A stretch of 64,000 bases of DNA from CAVUMR01 sp963742715 (lineage in GTDB: Bacteria > Actinomycetota > Actinomycetes > Mycobacteriales > Micromonosporaceae), in contig CAVUMR010000001.1 in NCBI GenBank assembly GCA_963742715.1, positions 1,116,001-1,180,000 of the forward strand. Reading direction: 5' to 3'. The first letter of the stretch is position 1; each line of letters opens with the position of its first letter. Below the pieces are notes generated by a model. That model saw only the letters and a list, made by a program, of their open reading frames with translations, searched no databases and was not told the DNA's origin. This document shows, one piece after another, positions 8,460 through 16,301 of this stretch. The position numbers and the translations under genes were made by a program.

Positions 8460-8939
8460 ATGTACCGACGGTTTGCGAAGGTCGCACTGATCTTCAGCGC
8501 GTTAGCGACCGCGCTGAGTCTCGTACCGGCCGCCACGGCGTCCGCCGCCGTGCCCGGGCCGGAAGGGATCACCGGTACCGGCGACTGCACCGGCAACCTG
8601 GTGTGGCACAAGAACCTCAACTACAGCGGTACCAAGATCGGCGAGCTGGACATCTACTACAACGCCAGCACCGGCGTGAACTGCGCCAAGATGAACCACG
8701 GCGGGCCGACCTGGGGCGTCGCCCGGGACACCTGGGTGTACATCGCGAAATGCGAGCAGACCAATCCGACCGGCACCTGTTTCGAGACGGCCGACGACAG
8801 CGACCGCGGCCCGTTCGAGTACTTCGCCGGACCGGTCAAGGTGACCGCCGGCAGCCACTGCATCACCGCCAACGGATGGATCTTCTGGGAGGGTGCCCGC
8901 CGCAAGGTCGCCACCGGCGCGACCGTTCTCTGCGGCTGA
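8460..8939 (+). CDS. SapA-like secreted protein, array copy 1
   Basis: A 159-aa precursor. ATG 8460 follows GAGGGGGGAC and matches the MYRR start of the paralogues; the frame is open further upstream without an RBS. Residues 1-31 are a Sec signal peptide (MYRR, hydrophobic core, ASAA cleavage region). The mature domain of about 128 residues has six cysteines (GDC, VNC, AKC, GTC, SHC, LCG), enough for three disulfides. The motifs IYYNASTGVNCAKMNHGG and YFAGPVKV resemble actinomycete spore-associated protein A. Family members are small surface or extracellular proteins of unknown biochemical role. A perfect hairpin follows the gene, so it is probably monocistronic. Confidence 0.8.
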   Translation: MYRRFAKVALIFSALATALSLVPAATASAAVPGPEGITGTGDCTGNLVWHKNLNYSGTKIGELDIYYNASTGVNCAKMNHGGPTWGVARDTWVYIAKCEQTNPTGTCFETADDSDRGPFEYFAGPVKVTAGSHCITANGWIFWEGARRKVATGATVLCG

Positions 8940-8960
8940 GCTTCCGACGACGGGACACGA

Positions 8961-8989
8961 GCCCGGCGGCCACACCGGCCGCCGGGCTT
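8961..8989 (+). terminator. hairpin terminator after array copy 1
   Basis: A perfect 11-bp stem pairs GCCCGGCGGCC (8961-8971) with GGCCGCCGGGC (8977-8987) around a 5-nt loop, followed by TT. It separates copy 1 from the promoter element of copy 2. Confidence 0.8.
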
Positions 8990-9000
8990 GCACCGGTGCG

Positions 9001-9036
9001 CGCAGTCTGATCGAGTTCGATCGAAAGTCGCAACCG
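9001..9036 (+). promoter_or_regulatory. conserved upstream element of SapA-like gene 2
   Basis: The block CGCAGTCTGATCG, five bases, GATCGAAAG, then CGCAACC closely matches the element at 8361. The second conserved block AGCCTGGCGTCGC follows at 9054-9066 with the same 25-nt spacing from CAACC. The agreement of two blocks and their spacing in otherwise divergent intergenic DNA points to a shared activator or sigma factor. Confidence 0.55.
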
Positions 9037-9092
9037 GGCGTGCCGGCCGCGGAAGCCTGGCGTCGCGACGACACCCTTGGAGGAGATTCCCT

Positions 9093-9572
9093 ATGTACCG
9101 ACGCGTGGCCAAGACAGCCGTGATCCTCGGCGCGCTGGCAACCGCCCTGGCGTTCGTGCCGACCACCGCCGCCTCGGCCGCCGTACCGGGCCCGGAGGGC
9201 ATCACCGGCACCGGCGACTGCTCCGGCAACCTGGTGTGGAGCAAGAACCTCAACTACGGCGGCACCAAGATCGGTGAGCTGGACATCTACTACAACGCCA
9301 GCACCGGCGTGAACTGCGCGAAGATGAACCACGGCGGGCCGACCTGGGGCGTTACCCGGGACACCTATGTGCAGATCGCCAAGTGCCAGGAGACCAGCCC
9401 GAGCAGCACCTGCGTTTACGCGGCCGAAGACCATGACGGCGGCCAGTTCGCGTACTACGCCGGGCCGGCCACGGTGACCGCGGGCAGCCACTGCGTCTCG
9501 GCCGGCGGTTACATCTTCTGGCAGGGGTCGTACCACAATGTGAACACCGCCGCCACCGTGCTCTGCGGCTGA
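9093..9572 (+). CDS. SapA-like secreted protein, array copy 2
   Basis: A 159-aa precursor very similar to copy 1. ATG 9093 has GGAGGAG at 5-11 nt. The signal peptide (MYRRVAKTAV, Ala/Leu core, ASAA) is followed by a mature domain starting VPGPEGITGTGDC with the same six cysteines. The TGDC-type N-terminus groups it with copies 1 and 6, while copies 3-5 start LPGPNRDPGAGDC or LPGPDRDPGAGDC. The core is nearly identical to copy 1, but the segment after the third Cys (QETSPSSTCVYAAEDHDG) diverges, suggesting a variable surface loop on a constant scaffold. It has its own promoter element and terminator hairpin. Confidence 0.8.
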   Translation: MYRRVAKTAVILGALATALAFVPTTAASAAVPGPEGITGTGDCSGNLVWSKNLNYGGTKIGELDIYYNASTGVNCAKMNHGGPTWGVTRDTYVQIAKCQETSPSSTCVYAAEDHDGGQFAYYAGPATVTAGSHCVSAGGYIFWQGSYHNVNTAATVLCG

Positions 9573-9592
9573 TCTCTTTACGGCGGGACAAC

Positions 9593-9623
9593 GGGCCCGG
9601 CGGCCGATACGGCTGCCGGGCCC
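9593..9623 (+). terminator. hairpin terminator after array copy 2
   Basis: A 13-bp stem with one G-T wobble pairs GGGCCCGGCGGCC (9593-9605) with GGCTGCCGGGCCC (9611-9623) around GATAC. It closely resembles the hairpin after copy 1, so gene, terminator and promoter were probably duplicated as one unit. Confidence 0.75.
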
Positions 9624-9629
9624 GCGCCG

Positions 9630-9662
9630 CGATCTGATCGAGTCTGATCGAAACAGAAGCCA
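9630..9662 (+). promoter_or_regulatory. conserved upstream element of SapA-like gene 3
   Basis: The block contains CTGATCG, AGTCT, GATCGAAAC, again giving the GATCG direct repeat with 10-bp period. The second block is AGCCTATCGTCGCG (9681-9694), where TATCGT could be the -10 box. This element would drive copies 3, 4 and 5 together, since no equivalent precedes copies 4 and 5. Confidence 0.5.
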
Positions 9663-9720
9663 GGGTGTACGAGCGGCGGCAGCCTATCGTCGCGAACGAC
9701 ACATTCCGGAAGGACTGCAT

Positions 9721-10197
9721 ATGTACCGACCTGCGGCGAAGGCTGCCGTGATCCTCACCGCGCTGGCGGCCACCCTGGCGTTCATACCGGCCAGCTCGGC
9801 CTCCGCCTCCCTGCCGGGACCGAACCGCGACCCCGGCGCCGGCGACTGCGCCGGCAACCTGATCTGGCACAAGAACGTCATGGCCGGCGCCACCAAGATC
9901 GGTGAGCTGGACATCTACTACAACGCCAGTACCGGCGTGAACTGCGCCAAGCTGAACCACGGCGGACCGACCTGGGGCGTGGCCTCGGACACGTACATGT
10001 ACCTGCACAAGTGTCAGCAGACGGCGCCGGGTCCGCGCTGCGATGTGCTCGAGACCAAGTGGGACCGGGACAACTACGCCTACTACGCCGGCCCTCTCAA
10101 GGTGACCGCCAACAACCACTGCGTCTGGGCCGGCGGCAACATCACGTACCAGGGTCACCTGTACGGCGAGGCGACCAGCAACACCGTGGGCTGCTGA
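9721..10197 (+). CDS. SapA-like secreted protein, array copy 3
   Basis: A 158-aa precursor. ATG 9721 follows GGAAGGA. The signal peptide MYRPAAKAAV has an Ala/Leu core and ends around SASAS; the mature form starts LPGPNRDPGAGDC. Cysteines occur at GDC, VNC, HKC, PRC, NHC and the C-terminal VGC, the same spacing as copies 1 and 2, but the chain ends directly on Cys. Charge in the variable segment differs (DVLETKWDRDN). Only 39 nt separate it from copy 4 and no hairpin intervenes, so copies 3-5 form an operon. Confidence 0.8.
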   Translation: MYRPAAKAAVILTALAATLAFIPASSASASLPGPNRDPGAGDCAGNLIWHKNVMAGATKIGELDIYYNASTGVNCAKLNHGGPTWGVASDTYMYLHKCQQTAPGPRCDVLETKWDRDNYAYYAGPLKVTANNHCVWAGGNITYQGHLYGEATSNTVGC

Positions 10198-10236
10198 CCC
10201 GCACCCGCGACCGACTACGTACCTGGAGCGAATCCC

Positions 10237-10713
10237 ATGTACCGACGTGCAGTGAAAGCTGCCGTAATCCTCAGCGCGCTGGTGGCCACCATGGCGTTCG
10301 CGCCGACCACCGCGGCCTCGGCCGCCCTGCCGGGACCGAACCGCGACCCCGGCGCCGGCGACTGCGCCGGCAACCTGATCTGGCACAAGAACGTCATGGC
10401 CGGCGCCACCAAGGTCGGTGAACTGGACGTCTACTACAACGCCAGTACCGGCGTGAACTGCGCCAAGGTGAACCACGGCGGGCCGAGCTGGGGCGTGGCC
10501 ACGCTCACCTACATGAACTACTACGTGTGCCAGGAGACGAACCCCGGGCCACACTGCACGCCTATCGATCACAAAGCCGACCAGGGCCAGTACGCCTACT
10601 ACGCCGGCCCGCTCAAGTTCACCCCGGGCAACCACTGCCTGTGGGCCGGTGGCTACATCGCCTGGCAGGGCGACGTGCGCGAAGCGGAGACCAACAACAT
10701 GGTGGGCTGCTGA
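10237..10713 (+). CDS. SapA-like secreted protein, array copy 4
   Basis: A 158-aa precursor with signal peptide (MYRRAVKAAV, TAASAA cleavage region) and mature N-terminus LPGPNRDPGAGDC. It keeps the six cysteines and the IYYNASTG-type core as VYYNASTGVNC, but the third block reads MNYYVCQETN and the fourth HCTPIDHKA. CTGGAGCG precedes the ATG. Nucleotide identity to copy 3 across 10323-10420 is nearly complete, which indicates recent duplication or gene conversion in the first half of the mature region, with the second half diversified. Confidence 0.8.
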   Translation: MYRRAVKAAVILSALVATMAFAPTTAASAALPGPNRDPGAGDCAGNLIWHKNVMAGATKVGELDVYYNASTGVNCAKVNHGGPSWGVATLTYMNYYVCQETNPGPHCTPIDHKADQGQYAYYAGPLKFTPGNHCLWAGGYIAWQGDVREAETNNMVGC

Positions 10714-10746
10714 CCGCAAGCACCACGTTCGATGGAGGGATTCCCC

Positions 10747-11220
10747 ATGTACCGATATGCGGCGAAGGCTGCCGTGATCCTCACCGCGCTGGCGGCCACG
10801 CTGGTGTGCGCACCGACCGCGGCGTCCGCCGCCCTGCCGGGACCGGACCGCGACCCCGGCGCGGGCGACTGCGCCGGAGGCCTGATCTGGCACCAGAACG
10901 TCATGGCCGGCAGCACCAAGATCGGTGAACTGGACATCTACTACAACGCCAGCACCGGCGTGAACTGCGCCAAGATGAACCACGGCGGACCGACCTGGGG
11001 CGTGCCGTTGCACACGTTCCTGGACTTCTACAAGTGCCAGCAGACGACAACCGCCCCACGGTGCGATGTTCTCGAGCAGCGGTTCGACCAGGGCACCTAC
11101 GCCTACTACGCCGGGCCGCGCAAGGTGACCTCTCCGCACAACTGTGTCTGGGCCGGTGGCCTGATCACCTGGCAGGGTCGCGACTACGGCGCGGGAACCG
11201 ACCACACGGTGGGCTGCTGA
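10747..11220 (+). CDS. SapA-like secreted protein, array copy 5
   Basis: A 157-aa precursor. ATG 10747 is preceded by GGAGGG and agrees with the MYR start of the paralogues; an in-frame ATG at 10732 is possible but lacks an RBS. The signal peptide ends TAASAA; the mature protein begins LPGPDRDPGAGDC. Six cysteines are conserved (last residue Cys). The variable segment is hydrophobic/basic (TFLDFYKCQQTTTAPRC). The strong hairpin at 11240 closes the copy 3-5 operon. Confidence 0.8.
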   Translation: MYRYAAKAAVILTALAATLVCAPTAASAALPGPDRDPGAGDCAGGLIWHQNVMAGSTKIGELDIYYNASTGVNCAKMNHGGPTWGVPLHTFLDFYKCQQTTTAPRCDVLEQRFDQGTYAYYAGPRKVTSPHNCVWAGGLITWQGRDYGAGTDHTVGC

Positions 11221-11239
11221 CCAGCACACCGCGAACTGA

Positions 11240-11271
11240 CAGCGGCCCGGCCAGCAGCCGGGCCGCTGTTT
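11240..11271 (+). terminator. rho-independent-type terminator after the SapA-like operon
   Basis: An 11-bp perfect stem pairs CAGCGGCCCGG (11240-11250) with CCGGGCCGCTG (11258-11268), followed by TTTCGTT. The rest of the gap to 11502 shows nothing recognisable apart from the RBS of the antiporter gene. Confidence 0.85.
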
Positions 11272-11502
11272 CGTTCCCTGGCCATCGAGTTCGTCCATGG
11301 CCGTGAGGGACCGATGGACCGGCCACGCCGGGGTGACCGTTCGAGCGGACGAACAGCCCACAAATCCGCCCATGGAAGCCTGAAGCTCCCGCATATACCG
11401 TTACCGGGTCGCGTCCGGGTACAGCCCCGAGAAGCGGCGCCGCGCCCTGCCGACCCCCCGGCGCACGCGGCGAGCGGATCGGGCGAGCGATCAGGAGGCT
11501 GT

Positions 11503-12783
11503 GTGAACATCGAACACATCACGATCGAGGTCCTCGCCGGATTCGCCGCGATCGTCGTCGTGTCGTTGCTGCTGGGCGCGTTGTGCCGCCGGTTCCGTCA
11601 GCCCGCGGTCATCGGCCAGATCATGGCCGGCATCCTGCTCGGCGCCGGCGTGCTGGGCCGGGTGTCCGAAGACCTGCAGGAGAAGCTGTTCCCGCCGGAC
11701 GCGGTGCCGTTCCTCGGGGTCATCTCGCAGTTCGGCCTGGTGCTGTTCCTGTTCTCCATCGGCTACGAGCTCAACCTGCGGCTGCTGCGGGAGCGCCGGT
11801 TCGCGGTGCCCGCGGTGACCACCGGTGCCCTGGTGGTGCCGTTCGGATCCGGCGCCCTGCTGGGCATCGCGCTGTGCTGGGGCCCACTCGCCGGCTGGCG
11901 GCCGCAGGGTTCGAACGCGCCGGGCGCGCTGGGGTTCACGCTGGTCATGGGGGTGGCACTGGCCATCACCGCGGTCCCGGTGCTGGCCGCCATCCTGGCC
12001 GAGACCGGCTTCCACCGGACCCGTCCCGGCGCGGTCGCGATGGCCTCGGCCGGCCTGATCGACCTGGTCGGCTGGCTCGTACTCGCCGGGGTGGTGGCAC
12101 TCAACGGCAAGGGCAGCCTGCTCTGGCGGCTGGTCGGTGTCGCGGTGTACCTGGCCGCGCTGATCTTCGTGGTCCGGCCGCTGATGCGCTGGTGGATGCG
12201 GCGGACCGAGCGGACCGGCTTCGACCGCCTGGTCGGCGTGGTCGCGATCGCGATGCTGTCGGCCTGGGCCACCGGCCTGCTGGGGCTGCACGTCATCTTC
12301 GGCGCGCTGGCGATCGGCCTGGTCATGCCGCGGGACGAGAACGGTCAGCACGACGAGTCGATCGCGAAGCCCGTCTCGCACGCCGGGCGGCTGCTGCTGC
12401 CGGTGTTCTTCTTCGTCGCCGCGCTCTCGGTCGACATCGGCGGGCTGCGCCCCGCTGACGTGGCACTGCTGGCGGTGACCTGTGTACTGGCCATCGCCAG
12501 CAAGATCGGCGGAGCCGCGATCGGCGCCCGCATGTCCGGACTGCCCGCGCGGGAGTCGACGCTGATCGGGGTACTGCTGAACACCCGCGGGCTGACCGAG
12601 CTGATCGTGCTGAGCGTCTGCCTGCAGCTCGGCATGATCAACACTCGGCTGTACACCATCCTGGTGTTGATGGCGCTGGTCACGACGGTGATGACCGGGC
12701 CGCTGGCGCGGCTGGTGGTGCGCGGCACCAGCCTCGATCCGGACCGGGCGGTCGAGGAGCCGGTACCCGCGACGGTCAGCTGA
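11503..12783 (+). CDS. CPA2-family cation/proton antiporter
   Basis: A 426-aa integral membrane protein with 11-12 hydrophobic helices, beginning IEHITIEVLAGFAAIVVVSL. The motif RQPAVIGQIMAGILLG near residue 30 is typical of the Kef/NapA-type Na+(K+)/H+ exchanger domain, and MGVALAITAVPVLAAIL carries the conserved unwound-helix region. The natural start is GTG 11503 with TCAGGAGG 5-12 nt upstream; the longer open frame upstream is RBS-less and hydrophilic. There is no C-terminal TrkA-N or USP domain, so regulation by nucleotide is not evident. Likely role: monovalent cation and pH homeostasis at the cytoplasmic membrane. It may be monocistronic; the IS481 element lies 27 nt past the stop. Confidence 0.85.
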   Translation: MNIEHITIEVLAGFAAIVVVSLLLGALCRRFRQPAVIGQIMAGILLGAGVLGRVSEDLQEKLFPPDAVPFLGVISQFGLVLFLFSIGYELNLRLLRERRFAVPAVTTGALVVPFGSGALLGIALCWGPLAGWRPQGSNAPGALGFTLVMGVALAITAVPVLAAILAETGFHRTRPGAVAMASAGLIDLVGWLVLAGVVALNGKGSLLWRLVGVAVYLAALIFVVRPLMRWWMRRTERTGFDRLVGVVAIAMLSAWATGLLGLHVIFGALAIGLVMPRDENGQHDESIAKPVSHAGRLLLPVFFFVAALSVDIGGLRPADVALLAVTCVLAIASKIGGAAIGARMSGLPARESTLIGVLLNTRGLTELIVLSVCLQLGMINTRLYTILVLMALVTTVMTGPLARLVVRGTSLDPDRAVEEPVPATVS

Positions 12784-12810
12784 CGGCCGGCCTCCACGAT
12801 GACGGCTAGC

Positions 12811-12836
12811 TGTTGTGACCCGGGACGTTGTTGACG
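12811..12836 (+). repeat. left inverted repeat of the IS481 element
   Basis: Starts TGTTGTGACCC and pairs with the right end at 13893-13918 with four mismatches in 26 bases. Confidence 0.9.
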
Positions 12837-12840
12837 TCGG

Positions 12841-13815
12841 TCAGGCGGTGAGCCGGCTGATGGGTGGTTGTCCGCCGAGGGCGGAGTGGCCGCGTCGAGT
12901 GTTGTAGAAGGTCAGGAATCTGTCGAGGGCGCGGTGGCGGGCGGTGTTGCTGGTCCAGGCCCGGGCTTAGGCCCATTCGCGGAGCAGGGTGCGGTTGAAT
13001 CGTTCGGCTTTGCCGTTGGTCCACGGGCAGCCGGGTTTGGTGAAGCGGCGTTTGACCTGCCAGGCCGAGCAGACCCAGCCCCAGTCGGTACCGCGTCGGT
13101 AGACCATGGCGTTGTCGGTGAGCACGCGGCGGACCCGGACACCGTGCTGGGTGGCGAACCAGGCCAGTGCCCGGTGCAGGAACCCTGCGCAGGTGTGGTC
13201 GCGTTCGTCGGGCAGGGCTTCGCTGTAGGCCAGCCGGGTGTGGTCGTCGATGGCGGTGTGCACGTAGTCGTAGCCGGTCTTGGTGTTCTTGTGCCGGTGG
13301 GCTACTGAGACCGCCGTGTCGCGGCCGTGGAGCCGCCACCCTCCGCCGGGCGGGATCCGGCCGAGTTTCTTGACGTCGACGTGGACCAGGTCGCCGGGCT
13401 GTGGGTGTTCGTACCGGTTCGCGCTGCGGGGCGCGCTGCGGACCGGCTGCCCGGTGATCGGGTCGACCGTGGCCAGGTGCGCCACCCGGTGGCGGGCCAG
13501 GATCCGCCCGACCGTCGAGGGACACAGGCCCAGCTCGGCGGCGAGCACCACCGCGCCGCGGCGGCGCCGCCGCCGGGTGGCCAGCACCCGCTTCTCCACC
13601 CGCGCCGGGGTCCGGTTCGGGGTGTGCCGGGGCCGCGAGGACCGGTCGACCAACCCGGCCGGCCCGGCCTCGGCGTGCCGGCGTAGCCACTTGTAGACCG
13701 TGGCGCGGGAGATGCCCAGTTGCTCGGCCACCCAGGCCGGCGGCCACCCCGCCGCGACACGTTGCACGATCAGATTGCGGGCGAACAGGTTCGTACGGGC
13801 GTTAACGTGAGCCAC
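12841..13815 (-). pseudogene. IS481-family transposase with internal stop
   Basis: Transposase of the DDE/RNase H-like type. The start is GTG 13815 with GCGGAGG five bases upstream. Residues 1-75 contain an HTH (VAEQLGISRATVYKWLRRH); the catalytic core shows VHVDVKKLGRI, LTDNAMV and GKAERFNRTLLREWA. A TAA at 12967-12969 (codon 283) stops translation right after REWA. The frame then stays open for 41 further codons that continue the family C-terminus (FYNTRRGHSALGGQPP) to a TGA at 12841. A single substitution of a Tyr codon explains the break. The product would lack its last 42 residues after the catalytic Glu, so activity is uncertain but probably reduced or lost. Confidence 0.9.
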
Positions 13816-13892
13816 GAGGACCTCCGCGGTGGGAGCAGATGCCAGACACATCCACTCCGCCCGGAGGTCCTCCCCACTTCAACCCGCCACGC

Positions 13893-13918
13893 CGTCAACA
13901 ACCTCCTGGGTTACTACA
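13893..13918 (-). repeat. right inverted repeat of the IS481 element
   Basis: Reads outward as TGTAGTAACCC on the minus strand, followed outside by the GCTAGC duplication. Confidence 0.9.
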
Positions 13919-13919
13919 G

Positions 13920-16115
13920 CTAGCTGGCCGCCGGACCCGGTGCGATGACCTCGTGCCGGGTACGGCGCCAGTGCACCAGCGCCAGTACCAGGTACGTCGC
14001 GGCCATCGGGTAGACGAAGAACTGCGCCCCGAAGTTCCGGGCGTAGCCGTACACGGTGGCGTCGAGCGGATAGGCGTCGCTGAGGAACGAGCGGGTGGTG
14101 ACCGCCATGACGCCCAGCGTCGTCAGCGCGATCGCGCTCAGCACCACCAGCGCGAACAGGCTGCCGGGCCGCCGGCTGGCCTGTCTGGAGTTGAACAGCA
14201 GCTCGTACCCGGCCGGGAACACCATCGCCAGGTAGAGCCAACCGCCGCGACCCCACGACACCGGGCTCACCGTGGCGCTGTGCGCGACCAGGGTGCTGGT
14301 CAGGCAGACCATCAGAACCATCGGGTTGGCGTACCGGGACCGGAGCAGCGGTCCCCGCGCGGTCAGTACCAGGAACAGCACGAGACCGAGCGTGAGTACC
14401 GCGTCGAAGGTGGTCCACTCGAACGTCCCGCCGGGGCCCGCCCAACCGGGCTGCGCCCGCTCCGGCGCCGGATCCCCGAGCATGATCGAGATGCCGCGCA
14501 TCTCCTCCCGGGTGGGCAGCAGGTTGAAGACATGGAAGGAGCCGGTCCGCGGGTACACCAGCGGAAACGACGACAACAACGGCAGGAAGAAGAACAGGCT
14601 GACCGGAAGCAGCACCGCGGTCCAGAGCGCGGCCGCGACGGTGGACAGGCTGCGCCGGTTCCAGACCCGACCGCGGTGCCGTTTCGCGGTCCACAGCCGG
14701 TACGCCAGGACGATCGTCACCGCCAGCGCGACGAAGCCGAGGAGACCGGGCAGGTAGACGTAGTTCTGCTGCACGGACGTCACGATCCTCACCCACCACG
14801 CGCTGCCGTAGTGCGCTCCGAGCGGTACCAGCAGCAGGATCACCGCCGCCACGGCGAGCAGCGCGCAGGCGGCGTACCGCCATCGCGGCTCCAGCGCTGC
14901 CCGGGCGACCAGTACCGACCCGGCCAGCAGCGCGCCGGCGACCGGTACCTCCGGCGAGACCCCGGCACCGAACCACAGCGCGCTGACGATCCCCAGCAGC
15001 GAGATCACCAGCGCGGGAGCCGCCAGCGTCCAGATGACGGCCTGGACGACCCGCTCGGCCCGGTCGAGTCCGGCCGTCATCGAGGAGTCGTGGGACTCCA
15101 GCCGGTCCAGTACCCGGGTCACCAGCGGCCCGTGCTCCTCATGTCGTTGAGCGCGGCGGTCGGCTTGGCGTTTGGCCCGGCGTTCGGCTCGGCGTTTGGC
15201 CCGGCCTTTGGTTCTGCGGGAACGGCGGCCGGCCGTCCGGTCCAGCACGATCAGGCCGGCGATCACCACCGCCGCCAGCACGCTGGCCAGCAGCCACGAC
15301 CACCGGCCGTCGGCCCGTACCGCGTCCCAGGTCTGCTGCCGACCCTGCAACCAGTGCGGGAGTACGTCGGCGATCGACAGCGCGACCCAGGCCAGCTTGA
15401 CCGCCAGCACCCCGGCCACCACGACGGTCGAGGCGACCACCGGCCGGGAGGCGGCCAACCCGACCCGCACCGTGAACAACGCCCAGGCCGCCGTGCCGAG
15501 CAGGACGTACGCGGGTGCGGCGAGCGCGAGCGGCACCACGAAGTTGCTGATGACCGGGTCCGCGTCGACGGCCGCGTTCGGGGAGAACGCCCGCGTGAAC
15601 TCGAGGATCCCCGGCTGTACGGCCGCGCCGATGGCGAGCAGCAGGCTCGGCAGTACGCCGGCGGCCAGGCACGAGCCGGGCGACATCGGCCGCGATCGCG
15701 CTTCCCCGACGATCACGATCACACTGATCGCGACCACGGCCGCCGACGCGAGCCGGCCGATCAGTTCGCGGGTACCGCCGGAGTCGGCGCCGTTCTGGAT
15801 CGCCATCGCGGCAGCCGCGGACACGCAGGCGCAGAGGATCCGCGCGAACCGGCCGTACTTCCAGCCCTTGCGCTGCGAGCCCGCGTACACCGCGATCGCG
15901 ATCAGGCCGTACGAGTAGAGGCCGCCGACGATGGCGAACCCGCTCGGTACGACAGCCGCTATCCCGCCGAACTCCCGGATGAGTCCGACCAGCACCAGCA
16001 CCACGGACCAGCCGACGACACAGGCCAACGCGGCGGTCAGGAACAGGCGGTCGGCCGGCGCGACCCGCCGGACCGTGAACGTGACCGGTCCCTGGTCCTC
16101 ACGTACCCGATTCAT
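13920..16115 (-). CDS. large polytopic membrane protein of unknown function
   Basis: A 731-aa protein with about 16-18 predicted transmembrane helices in two blocks, separated near residues 275-330 by a very basic segment (repeats of RR/KR, e.g. RAKRRAERRAKRQADRRAQR) and an acidic linker. The start is ATG 16115 (MNRVREDQG); the frame is open far upstream but that part runs antisense to other genes. No catalytic motif is recognised. The stop TAG is formed inside the GCTAGC target site of the IS481 element, so the insertion landed on the stop codon and left the protein intact. It might be a glycosyltransferase-like or transport-related membrane protein, but the sequence does not show it. Confidence 0.65.
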   Translation of the reverse strand: MNRVREDQGPVTFTVRRVAPADRLFLTAALACVVGWSVVLVLVGLIREFGGIAAVVPSGFAIVGGLYSYGLIAIAVYAGSQRKGWKYGRFARILCACVSAAAAMAIQNGADSGGTRELIGRLASAAVVAISVIVIVGEARSRPMSPGSCLAAGVLPSLLLAIGAAVQPGILEFTRAFSPNAAVDADPVISNFVVPLALAAPAYVLLGTAAWALFTVRVGLAASRPVVASTVVVAGVLAVKLAWVALSIADVLPHWLQGRQQTWDAVRADGRWSWLLASVLAAVVIAGLIVLDRTAGRRSRRTKGRAKRRAERRAKRQADRRAQRHEEHGPLVTRVLDRLESHDSSMTAGLDRAERVVQAVIWTLAAPALVISLLGIVSALWFGAGVSPEVPVAGALLAGSVLVARAALEPRWRYAACALLAVAAVILLLVPLGAHYGSAWWVRIVTSVQQNYVYLPGLLGFVALAVTIVLAYRLWTAKRHRGRVWNRRSLSTVAAALWTAVLLPVSLFFFLPLLSSFPLVYPRTGSFHVFNLLPTREEMRGISIMLGDPAPERAQPGWAGPGGTFEWTTFDAVLTLGLVLFLVLTARGPLLRSRYANPMVLMVCLTSTLVAHSATVSPVSWGRGGWLYLAMVFPAGYELLFNSRQASRRPGSLFALVVLSAIALTTLGVMAVTTRSFLSDAYPLDATVYGYARNFGAQFFVYPMAATYLVLALVHWRRTRHEVIAPGPAAS

Positions 16116-16301
16116 GCCGTCCTGTCTGCGTCGCGGTGCCGAACTGCGCACCCTATTCGGTTGAGCTCGGGTCCGGGCAGGTGCCGTCAAGCCGGGTGGT
16201 GGATCGGGTCGCTCCGCACGCTGACGTACCTGTAGCGGCCCACTGTTAGGTTCCTCGAGGCAGAATCGCCGACTGACCGCACCCCGAGGAGAGGACCGAA
16301 C

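Larger units (their letters stand above)
12811..13918. mobile_element. IS481-family insertion sequence with GCTAGC target duplication
   Basis: The 1,108-bp element has terminal inverted repeats that match at 22 of 26 positions (left TGTTGTGACCCGGGACG, right end as complement TGTAGTAACCCAGGAGG, both then GTTGTTGACG-like). The 6-bp sequence GCTAGC flanks it on both sides (12805-12810 and 13919-13924). IS481 is known to duplicate NCTAGN on insertion, so the ends are well defined. It carries one transposase gene, now interrupted by a stop codon. It sits between two genes at their 3' ends and disrupts neither. Confidence 0.92.

Noticed and set aside
11314..11502. N-terminal extension of the antiporter
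   Set aside because: It is hydrophilic, without RBS, and overlaps the DNA after the terminator; GTG 11503 has a clear Shine-Dalgarno sequence.
12806..13747. A 313-codon minus-strand frame over the IS481 transposase
   Set aside because: It is a shadow frame; the transposase motifs are in the frame starting at GTG 13815.
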